The notes under the pieces were generated by a model that was not told the DNA's origin, did not search any database, and worked only from the letters and a program-made list of their open reading frames with translations. Below are positions 57,181 to 64,000 of a stretch of 64,000 nt of DNA, piece by piece; position 1 is the stretch's first letter; each line of letters opens with the position of its first letter. The stretch covers positions 265,157-329,156 of the forward strand of contig CAWFVJ010000021.1 of NCBI GenBank assembly GCA_963819175.1. The letters are read 5' to 3'. Source of the DNA: CAWBRT01 sp963819175. Its GTDB lineage: Bacteria; Acidobacteriota; Terriglobia; Terriglobales; Acidobacteriaceae. The position numbers and the translations under genes are program-made.

Positions 57181-59583
57181 ATGAGGGCGTACATTGCTGT
57201 TCTTTCCGCTTCGCTATGCATGCTCTGCGCCGCACAGGTTTCGGCGGAGACCCGCCACGCGCTGCTGATCGGCATCAATACGTACCAGCCCGCAGGCACA
57301 CAGGCGGAGCATCCTGCAGGATGCACTTACGGCCGTTGTGAGCTTGGCGCTTTCGAGAATCTTGATGGTGCTGTGAACGATGCGGAGGCGATGGCCGACC
57401 TCCTTACCAGTCCAAAGTTCGGGTTCCCGCCGGACAAAGTGGTCCTGCTTACCAACCCGGCTCCGCCTCGCCCGCGGCCGGGGGTAGTCATCCTGCCTTC
57501 CGCGCAAACCACGCACGACGGAATCCTTGCGGCTATGCAGGAGTATCTCGTTGATCTGCCACAGCGAGGCGACACCGTTGTCTTTTATGACGCCAGTCAC
57601 GGATCCCTACGCGTCAACAGAAAAGGCAACAAACTCACGGTGCTCGTAAACGGCGAGTATGTCCACGCAGATAGCACGCTCGTGCCTGCGGACGCATACA
57701 AGGGCGGCTACGATGTCCGTGATCGCGAAATGACGCGCATCTTCAACGCCGCCCTGGACAAGGGAATTCATCTTACGGTGATCTTTGACAGTTGCCACAG
57801 CGGAGCCATCAGCCGAGGTATCGGGCCGTCATACCGTGAGCGGCGTCTGGCCTTTGACCCGCGCGATATCGCAGAGCCTCCCGATTTGCTTCCCGACGGC
57901 AGACCGCGACCCGCACCCACAGAGCGGAAAGATAATCCCGCCCTGGTCCTTTCCGCCGCTCAGCAGGACCAGACGGCCAAAGAGACGCCACTCTCTGCCA
58001 CAGCAGCCGAGCCACATGGAGCTTTTACCGCCGCACTGGTTGAAGCACTGCAGGCATTGCCCGCAGACACTCCGGCTGCCCTGCTCTACCAGCGCGTAAA
58101 GGCGGTTCTTGAGAGTGGCGATGTCCCCGATGAGGAACCCGATTTGGACGCCACTCAGGCACGGCGCGAGCAACCGCTCTTCGGAGGCTCAGCGTCGGGC
58201 TCAGGCAAGATTCGCACCGCCGCACTCAAGACCGGCGACGATGGCAACGTCTGGCTAGACATCGGCCGCGTCTCCGGCATTGGGATTGGCAGCGAGTTCA
58301 CTTCGATTTTGCCGAACGGCAGGGGACAGACCATCCAGCTTCGTGTTGCCAGTCTGGAGGGCATCGCGCGCTCTTCAGCCAAAGTCATTAGCCCTTCGGG
58401 AGCCAAGGTTGATCCCGGTGAAGTGTTCGAACTGACGAATTGGATCTCGGCAGAGTCGGCGCCGCTGCTCGTCTGGCATTGGCCTTCCAATCTCTCGCAT
58501 GACCAGATCTTTGCAGCTACGGTCCAGATCAAAGCTGCTGGAGCCACGTCCGTCGCCGATCCAGCAGAGGAGCCGTGGACACACATCCTAAGCTGGGACG
58601 GCACAAACTGGACGCTGCAACAAGCCGGCACGACATCCTCCGTAAGCCTCGGTACGCAACTGACAGCGAGTGTTCTGAAGCGCCATCTTCCCGCGGGAGC
58701 GAAGCTCTGGGTGAATCTTCCGCCATCGCGTGAGTTAGCTGCGACGTTCGCACTGGGTGACCAACATAGCGCCGTCCAGTCCGCGGCCGATCTTGCCAGT
58801 GCCCACTATGCTCTTACAGGAGTTCTCACCGAGCACGGACCTGCCTATGCCTGGTTTCACAAGAATGAGCTTGCGGCTGGCCCTCCCGCATCCGCCATTG
58901 GCGGCCACAGCCCCGGATGCTCCCCGAACTCACAGTATCCGGTACGCAGCGACTGGGTGGTGGTTGGCGACGCAAGCGCTATTGAAGAGTATGGCGCGGC
59001 GTTGAACAACTTCGCATCACTGCTCTCCAAGGTCCATGGCTGGCTCAAACTGGCGGGTAGCCCGGCCGCGTCCGCGACCGGGTACTACTCCCTCGCGTTG
59101 GTTCCGGAATCACGCGAATCGCCGCTTGCTAATGATGAGCCCGTGCGCCAGGGCGATCTGCTGAAAATGGCCTTGCGGTCCAACCATCGGGTCGTAGAGA
59201 AGCGGTGGGTCTATATTCTCGACATTGATTGCCACGGCAAAGGCACGGTTCTTTATCCGGGCAACTACGCCGAAAATCAGTTTCCCAACGCCGCCGACAA
59301 TGGCCGCCAATTTTTCCTGCCCGGCGCGCGGACACTGCGCATTGGTCCACCCTTTGGCGTGGACACGCTGATATTACTCAGCACCGCGCAGCCATTGCCT
59401 GATCCCTACATGTTGAACTTTGCGGGGGTCGCCTCGCGCGGCACGCGGGGAGGGCGATCACCCCTGGAAAGGCTGTTGAATCAAACCAGCGGCGGGACTC
59501 GCGGATCTCCCGGCGAGATGCCTACCAACTGGGGCATATCGTTTATGACGGTGCGCAGCATTCCTAAGGACGCGACGAAATGA
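57181..59583 (+). CDS. Exported caspase-like (peptidase C14) protein
   Basis: An 800-residue exported protein with an N-terminal caspase/metacaspase-type domain. Signal peptide RAYIAVLSASLCMLCAAQVS ends at AE. The peptidase part opens RHALLIGINTYQPAG. The catalytic dyad is His140 in FYDASHGS and Cys205 in VIFDSCHSG. It keeps acidic residues before the Cys, as basic-specific metacaspases do. After about residue 340 come beta-rich segments of unknown kind (VWLDIGRVSGIGIGSEFTSI; WVYILDIDCHGKGTVLYPGN), the latter resembling domains that follow caspase parts in other secreted bacterial proteins. 70 bases upstream of the TPR-CHAT gene, so likely one operon. No death-fold or effector domain is visible. 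Confidence 0.85.
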   Translation: MRAYIAVLSASLCMLCAAQVSAETRHALLIGINTYQPAGTQAEHPAGCTYGRCELGAFENLDGAVNDAEAMADLLTSPKFGFPPDKVVLLTNPAPPRPRPGVVILPSAQTTHDGILAAMQEYLVDLPQRGDTVVFYDASHGSLRVNRKGNKLTVLVNGEYVHADSTLVPADAYKGGYDVRDREMTRIFNAALDKGIHLTVIFDSCHSGAISRGIGPSYRERRLAFDPRDIAEPPDLLPDGRPRPAPTERKDNPALVLSAAQQDQTAKETPLSATAAEPHGAFTAALVEALQALPADTPAALLYQRVKAVLESGDVPDEEPDLDATQARREQPLFGGSASGSGKIRTAALKTGDDGNVWLDIGRVSGIGIGSEFTSILPNGRGQTIQLRVASLEGIARSSAKVISPSGAKVDPGEVFELTNWISAESAPLLVWHWPSNLSHDQIFAATVQIKAAGATSVADPAEEPWTHILSWDGTNWTLQQAGTTSSVSLGTQLTASVLKRHLPAGAKLWVNLPPSRELAATFALGDQHSAVQSAADLASAHYALTGVLTEHGPAYAWFHKNELAAGPPASAIGGHSPGCSPNSQYPVRSDWVVVGDASAIEEYGAALNNFASLLSKVHGWLKLAGSPAASATGYYSLALVPESRESPLANDEPVRQGDLLKMALRSNHRVVEKRWVYILDIDCHGKGTVLYPGNYAENQFPNAADNGRQFFLPGARTLRIGPPFGVDTLILLSTAQPLPDPYMLNFAGVASRGTRGGRSPLERLLNQTSGGTRGSPGEMPTNWGISFMTVRSIPKDATK

Positions 59584-59653
59584 TTCCCATCGCTGGCACG
59601 TCAGTTGAACAACTCGGTAAGCCTAACCAGCCTTCCTCAGAAGGAGAACAACC

Positions 59654-60124
59654 ATGCCTATTTCCCCACGCAGATTCATGATGGTCGCCTCCGCCCTCGA
59701 CCCGCTCACCGGCGTGGCAAATCGGGGCAAGATGCGCCCGGCAAAGAAGTTACTGGTTGCGGCATGCCTGAGCATCGCTCTACTAATGGCTGCAAAAGGC
59801 GCCGCCGCACAGGGTTCTCCTCTGCGGGATCAGATCATTGAGCGTGAGAACAAGCTTGCGCAGGCGCGCGAAGGCAAGAACACAAGAGAAGTGTCCAGGG
59901 AACTGTTTTTTCTTGGCACGCTGTACCGGCTTTCGGGGAAGATGCAAAAAGCGCTGGAGTGCCTGAATGAGGCATTGCCAATTGAACAGAGCGCGGGTGA
60001 TCAGGTTGCCCAGGCAGTGACGCTAAACGCTATGGGCAGGGTGTACACGGATCTGGGGCAGGAGGACAAGGCACTGGCGCTGTTCAGCCAATCGCTACCC
60101 ATAGTGGCGCGCGCTGGAGCTTAG
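59654..60124 (+). CDS. Exported TPR-CHAT protein, N-terminal frame
   Basis: Start of the TPR-CHAT gene: leader MPISPRRFMMVASALDPLTG, a signal peptide (KKLLVAACLSIALLMAAKGA, cleavage near AAAQG) and the first two TPR units (ALECLNEALPIEQSAGDQVA; AVTLNAMGRVYTDLGQEDKA). AAGGAG lies eight bases before the ATG; an in-frame ATG at 59732 just ahead of the signal peptide is also possible. It stops early at 60124 because of one extra G at about 60103 (CCC-ATA-GTG-GCG should read CCC-ATA-TGG-CGC, as in the sister repeats). Repaired product 1058 residues. Confidence 0.78.
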   Translation: MPISPRRFMMVASALDPLTGVANRGKMRPAKKLLVAACLSIALLMAAKGAAAQGSPLRDQIIERENKLAQAREGKNTREVSRELFFLGTLYRLSGKMQKALECLNEALPIEQSAGDQVAQAVTLNAMGRVYTDLGQEDKALALFSQSLPIVARAGA

Positions 60125-60257
60125 GCAGGGCGAGGCCACCACGCTGACTTACATAGGCAAATCATATAACAACCTGGGGCAAAGAGAAGAGGCGCTGAAG
60201 CGTCTGAACGAGGCCCTGTCACTCTGGCACGAGGCTGACAAGCGCGGCAACAAAGGT

Positions 60258-62831
60258 ATGACGATGCGCCAGATGTACCGCAACCTGGGACAACTGAAGG
60301 CGCTGAAAGAGTGGAACGAGGCGCTGCCGAACTGGCGGGAGACGATTGGCCGCGCCGGCGAGGCGAGTACGCTCGACAGCCTTGGAAGGACCTATTCCGA
60401 CATGGGCAGGGGGCGGGAAGCGCTGGACTATTTCGACCGGGCGCTGCCTATGTGGCGCGAAGCCGGAGTGCGAGAAGGTGAGGCGCTGACGCTGAACAAT
60501 TTGGGTAGCGTGAATGCCGACCTGGGACTGAAGCAGAATTCATTGGGTTCCTATAACAAAGCACTGGCAATTTGGCGCGAAAGCGGTAATCGGCAGGGTG
60601 AAGCCCTGACACTGAACAGCTTGGGCCGGCTGTATCGCGACCTCGGGCAACAGCAGACGTCGCTTGACTATTACAAGCAGGCTCTGCCCATATGGCGCGA
60701 GGTGGGGGCCAGAAACGGAGAGGCGTTGGCCTTGAGCGATATTGGCAGAGCCTATGCCGATATGGGGCAGGCGGGCAAGGCGCTGGAATACTGCAACCAG
60801 GCGTTGCCGATTTTTCGCGAGACAGGCGGCCGTCGGGGCGAAGCGATGACGCTGAACAATATGGGCCGAGATTACTCGTTGTTGGGAGAGGCGGACAAAG
60901 CGCTCGACTTCGACATACGCGCGCTCGCCATCTGGCGCGAGGTGAAGGACCAGCGCGGCGAAGCGTTAGCGCTGATGACCATCGGCTGGGCCTTCTCGGC
61001 GCTTGAACAACCGGAGAAAGCGTTAGCTAGCACAATTGCTGCCTTGTCGCTGGCAAAGGCTGCTGGCGATCCGGGGATCGAGGGTGGAATCGAAACCACG
61101 CTGATGTTCGGTTTCCGCAAGCAGCATCGCCCCGATGTAGCGATATTCTTTGGCATGGAAGCAGTGAACTCCTATCAGCGTATTCGCAAGAATATCTCTG
61201 GGCTCGACAAAGACCTTCAGGCTGGATTCGCGCAGTCAAAGTCGGGGGCTTATCGGGTGCTGGCGGAGTTGTTGGTACAGGCCGGCCGGCTCGGCGAAGC
61301 CGAACAGATTCTCGATCTGCTCAAAGAGCAGGAATTGAAAGACATTGTGCGCGGTGCAGGTACTGCGGCGAAATTTGAGCCACTGAAGTTCACTACTTCG
61401 CAGCAAAACGTGCACAACCAGTTGCCGACCCTGGAGAAGATGGCCCGGGCAATCGCGGAGCTCTGCATCGATTATGCCGTCTTGCAAGCCAAAGCCTCGC
61501 GCACTCCCGAGGAAGACACTCGCCTTGAAACACTGATCGCAAGCATTGAGCAGAAAAAAGCAGAGATCCAGGCGTTCCTGACGAACACAATTTATCCGGA
61601 GCTGGAGCAGAAACCCAGCGCCGAACAACCAGAGAACTCCGCGCGAAGCTATCTCCAGAACACGCTGGCGAAGCTGGGGCCACGTGTAATTGGAATCCGG
61701 CTGCTGCTGGGAGAGGAGCACGCCTACGCGATTGTGGTCACAGCCAACACGCGAAAGAAATTTGAGTTGAAGGCCACGACTGCGGAGTTGCGCGACAAGG
61801 CATTTGAGTCGCTGAAAGCTCTGCGCGCGCGTGCGTCCGATCCCAAGCCACAGTTGGCACAGTTATATGTCATGGTCGTAGCCCCTTTGGCAGATGAGTT
61901 GAAAGCGCTGGAAGCTCCGCCTGACAGGAAGGGGCCTGTCCCAACGCTGTTGTGGTCCTTGGACGATGCGTTGCGCTACCTACCGATTGGCGCGCTCTTT
62001 GATGGCCAGCATTACATGGTCGAGCGTTTTAACAACGTTCTCTTCACTCCCGAGAGTTACGGCCACATGACGAATTCACCGCTCTCGAGTGGGGCCGTGC
62101 ACAGCGCGCTGGCGATGGGCCTGTCCAAGAGTTACGGCGGAATGCCGGCGCTGCCCGGCGTTATGCCGGAGTTGGATTCCGTAGTCCACGACTCTGCCGC
62201 GCCTGAGTCACATGGCCCGATGGAAGGAAAGCTGCTGCCCAATGAACAATTCACACTGGCTGCGTTGAAGACAGAGCTTGGTGCTGGCAAAAGTGTACCC
62301 GTGGTACATATTGCCAGCCACTTCGTTGTAGAGACGGGCGGCGGCGGCGAACCATACCTGATGCTAGGCGGAGAAAACGCCGGAACGGCGACAGGGTATG
62401 AGTGGAATCTCTCCGAGATGGAGAATTCCTCGGTGGCGTTTCGCGGAACGCGCCTTCTCACACTTTCAGCCTGCAGTACGGCGAAGGATTACAAATCAAG
62501 GAATGGTCTGGAAATGGATAGCTTGGGGATGATTGCCCAGCAGAAAGGTGCTGAAGCCGTACTGGCCACGCTGTGGGACGTAAACGATGCGAGTACCAGC
62601 CGGATTATGAGCGACTTCTACGCCAGATGGGCAGAGTATCCCGCCGATGGCAAAGCGGAGGCGTTGCGTCAGGCGCAGCTTGCACTCCTGCGTGGACCTG
62701 CTGTGTCCCCGCAAACTGGCAGCCATCGCGGTGTTCAAACCGTCGAGGACTCAACCCCCACGCCAAGTGACATAGGCTATTCTCACCCGTTTTACTGGGC
62801 TCCATTTGTCTTGATTGGAAACTACCATTAG
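60258..62831 (+). CDS. TPR-CHAT protease-like protein, main frame
   Basis: Coding resumes in this frame from about 60104. It holds about seven more TPR units of 40 residues (EALTLNNLGSVNADLG; ALPIWREVGARNGEALALSD), a helical linker, then a CHAT domain, a separase/caspase-clan cysteine peptidase. Catalytic His is in VVHIASHFVV (residue 688 of this frame) and Cys in TLSACSTAKD (739). ATLWDVNDASTSRIMSDFY and HPFYWAPFVLIGNYH complete the CHAT pattern. TPR arrays usually hold the regulator or substrate, as in Csx29 of type III-E CRISPR, but there is no CRISPR here. It follows the caspase-like gene, and the signal peptide of the N-terminal frame puts it outside the cytoplasm. Confidence 0.85.
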   Translation: MTMRQMYRNLGQLKALKEWNEALPNWRETIGRAGEASTLDSLGRTYSDMGRGREALDYFDRALPMWREAGVREGEALTLNNLGSVNADLGLKQNSLGSYNKALAIWRESGNRQGEALTLNSLGRLYRDLGQQQTSLDYYKQALPIWREVGARNGEALALSDIGRAYADMGQAGKALEYCNQALPIFRETGGRRGEAMTLNNMGRDYSLLGEADKALDFDIRALAIWREVKDQRGEALALMTIGWAFSALEQPEKALASTIAALSLAKAAGDPGIEGGIETTLMFGFRKQHRPDVAIFFGMEAVNSYQRIRKNISGLDKDLQAGFAQSKSGAYRVLAELLVQAGRLGEAEQILDLLKEQELKDIVRGAGTAAKFEPLKFTTSQQNVHNQLPTLEKMARAIAELCIDYAVLQAKASRTPEEDTRLETLIASIEQKKAEIQAFLTNTIYPELEQKPSAEQPENSARSYLQNTLAKLGPRVIGIRLLLGEEHAYAIVVTANTRKKFELKATTAELRDKAFESLKALRARASDPKPQLAQLYVMVVAPLADELKALEAPPDRKGPVPTLLWSLDDALRYLPIGALFDGQHYMVERFNNVLFTPESYGHMTNSPLSSGAVHSALAMGLSKSYGGMPALPGVMPELDSVVHDSAAPESHGPMEGKLLPNEQFTLAALKTELGAGKSVPVVHIASHFVVETGGGGEPYLMLGGENAGTATGYEWNLSEMENSSVAFRGTRLLTLSACSTAKDYKSRNGLEMDSLGMIAQQKGAEAVLATLWDVNDASTSRIMSDFYARWAEYPADGKAEALRQAQLALLRGPAVSPQTGSHRGVQTVEDSTPTPSDIGYSHPFYWAPFVLIGNYH

Positions 62832-62965
62832 TTCTGAAAGATGTGAAAGATTGGCCATTAACTTCGTCGGAGGCCGCCTCGGGAGAACGTGGAGCTAGAC
62901 GGTTACTTATTTGTACCGGCGGATGTGCGAGTTTGACGATTAATTCGCGTCACGGGGAAAGAGAT

Positions 62966-63421
62966 ATGCGGATAATCCTACTTCTGGTGGTTTGCACCCT
63001 GGTCTTCCTGCCAGGGATTTCGGTCGCAGGGGAACGCTTCGACGGCAAGTGGCTTACCAAGATGACCTGCCCTCCAAAAGGGAACACCGAGGGGTACACG
63101 TGGCAGTTTCCCGGCGCGGTCAATGCAGGCGACTTTCGCGGAGAGCACGGCATCGCAGGGGACCCCGGATACCTACTAATCGAAGGCAAGATTAAGGACG
63201 ACGGCAGCGCCAAGCTGTCTGCGAACGGCATCGTCGTCTCGAAGGCTTATGCCCGTGGGGTCTTCACCGGAAAGGGCGACGATTATAGCTACAACATCAA
63301 GGCCCAATTCCAGGATACACAGGGCACGGGCACCCGCGACAAAGGCCTCGGCATCGTAGGCCGTCCCTGCGCGTTCGAGTTCGTGAAACAGCAGGCCAAG
63401 AAGCAGACGACCGAACGCTAA
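62966..63421 (+). CDS. Small exported conserved hypothetical protein
   Basis: 151 residues. The ATG at 62966 leads into a signal peptide (RIILLLVVCTLVFLPGISVA); the frame is open 41 codons further without a signal. The mature part begins ERFDGKWLTKMTCPPKGNTE, then YTWQFPGAVNAGDFRGEHGI, LIEGKIKDDGSAKLSANGIV and ends with GRPCAFEFVKQ. Two cysteines probably form a disulfide. I know this type (RFDGxW, TxxCPP, GxHG) as a beta-rich exported protein found in several phyla, no function known. 134 bases after the TPR-CHAT gene on the same strand, probably part of the same secreted-protein locus. Confidence 0.7.
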   Translation: MRIILLLVVCTLVFLPGISVAGERFDGKWLTKMTCPPKGNTEGYTWQFPGAVNAGDFRGEHGIAGDPGYLLIEGKIKDDGSAKLSANGIVVSKAYARGVFTGKGDDYSYNIKAQFQDTQGTGTRDKGLGIVGRPCAFEFVKQQAKKQTTER

Positions 63422-64000
63422 CGTTCATCCGTTCGCAGAATAAGCGGGGACTAACAACTTAGTAACGGGTTGTTGATTCGTACCAGGGCCAACTCCGGTC
63501 CAGTGTGGCTGCCAATTGGCTGCCAATAAGCGTCTGATCAGGGCTAAATCAGACCAATCAAAACGGGTTCCTCCGACGGAAATGCCTCCATTTTCAACTA
63601 TTTAGATTTGACAAACCAAACTGCGCAACAGCAGATCCGATGGACTGAACTGCCCCTGTGCTAAAAGGTCGAAAGCGGACTCTCCGGCACCGTTGCTAGG
63701 AGTGCCAAAGGTAAAACGGCTTGGTCGTTCACAGTGTGTGGCAGATGGTGACCGTACGTGAAGCGCGGCGCCAGCTAACCATCGACAGACCAGCGAACGC
63801 TATGCGCCTACCAGGTATTTATGTTAGCGACTTATGCTCACGGGCGAAAGCTGGGCGAACACTTGGGGGGCTCCAGTTTGGGGCTCCGATAAGAAAATGA
63901 CTGACAGCCGCCCACAGAAATGAAAGGACTTAACAAGACAGTTCGGCTGAGGTACCACTAAAGCTCGTTGATGTTAAACAACTTAAGTCCCGTCCTCAAA
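63422..64000. other. No gene seen to the window end
   Basis: About 580 bases without a protein-like frame on either strand. AACAAC and GGTTGTT around 63456-63473 can pair as a weak hairpin that may end the upstream operon. Nothing else is recognisable. Confidence 0.4.

Noticed and set aside
59654..60258. Programmed +1 frameshift in the TPR-CHAT gene
   Set aside because: No slippery heptamer or downstream pseudoknot is visible, and the extra G occurs in a TPR unit whose sister units lack it. Many other genes in the window show the same kind of extra base.
57181..62831. Caspase plus TPR-CHAT as an intracellular anti-phage or CRISPR-associated death system
   Set aside because: Both proteins have signal peptides, and there is no CRISPR array, Cas gene, reverse transcriptase, NTPase or toxin-like effector nearby.
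1..64000. CRISPR arrays
   Set aside because: The only tandem repeats (1296-1513, 20207-20404) are coding repeats without unique spacers.

Overview
The window reads like chromosomal DNA of a Gram-negative soil bacterium, most likely an acidobacterium. This rests on recognised family styles, not on a database search. Pointers are a DUF3300 protein with a Gly/His-rich tail, a protein tail with a CxxCGxEFxYSW motif, many signal peptides and lipoboxes, and a dispersed repeat starting GTCATTCCGAGCGAGC. The DNA is moderately GC-rich and densely coded. Housekeeping content is limited to one tRNA-Arg and a few transport operons; most genes are envelope, nutrient-scavenging or regulatory.

Layout. 0.4-3.5 kb: minus-strand envelope genes (FecR-like, DUF3300, lipoprotein-sorting-like). 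4.5 kb: tRNA-Arg(TCG). 4.8-7 kb: a decayed gene, a VOC protein, and an RHH-resolvase remnant. 7-11.7 kb: branched-chain amino-acid type ABC operon livK-livH-livM-livG-livF (minus). 12-14.5 kb: three regulators, namely a CRP-type cNMP domain fused to a receiver domain, a receiver domain with a zinc-ribbon-like tail, and a frameshifted CRP/FNR protein. 14.7-21.1 kb: SYLF protein, three tiny membrane proteins, a Lys/Gln-repeat secreted protein, and a huge GT4/toroid/GH130 protein. 21-27.3 kb: phospholipase C-like/alpha-beta hydrolase fusion, a P-type Mg2+ ATPase, a DUF883-like protein, an aspartate decarboxylase remnant. 27.7-48 kb: mainly signalling and phosphorus scavenging, with an alkaline-phosphatase-superfamily enzyme, an OlsF-like ornithine-lipid acyltransferase, a Pho box followed by phnCDE, phnX, a dehydrogenase and phnA, a GGDEF-EAL protein, phoU and pstB-pstS. 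48.6-63.4 kb: a secreted-protein locus with two paralogous lipoproteins flanking a resolvase scrap, another lipoprotein, a DUF900 hydrolase, and a divergent pair of exported CD-clan peptidases (caspase-like and TPR-CHAT).

How the genes fit together. The 27.7-48 kb stretch makes sense as a phosphate-starvation island: uptake and cleavage of phosphonates, phosphate capture and sensing, release of phosphate from esters, and replacement of phospholipids by ornithine lipids. It lacks phnW, pstC, pstA, phoB and phoR. The caspase/CHAT pair resembles parts used in immune or death systems, but both carry signal peptides, which points to the envelope.

A recurrent oddity is that seven genes are broken by nine frameshifts, and each can be repaired by deleting exactly one base. 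That uniform direction suggests base-insertion errors in the sequence at least as much as real gene decay. These genes are listed as their separate reading frames with the repaired product described.
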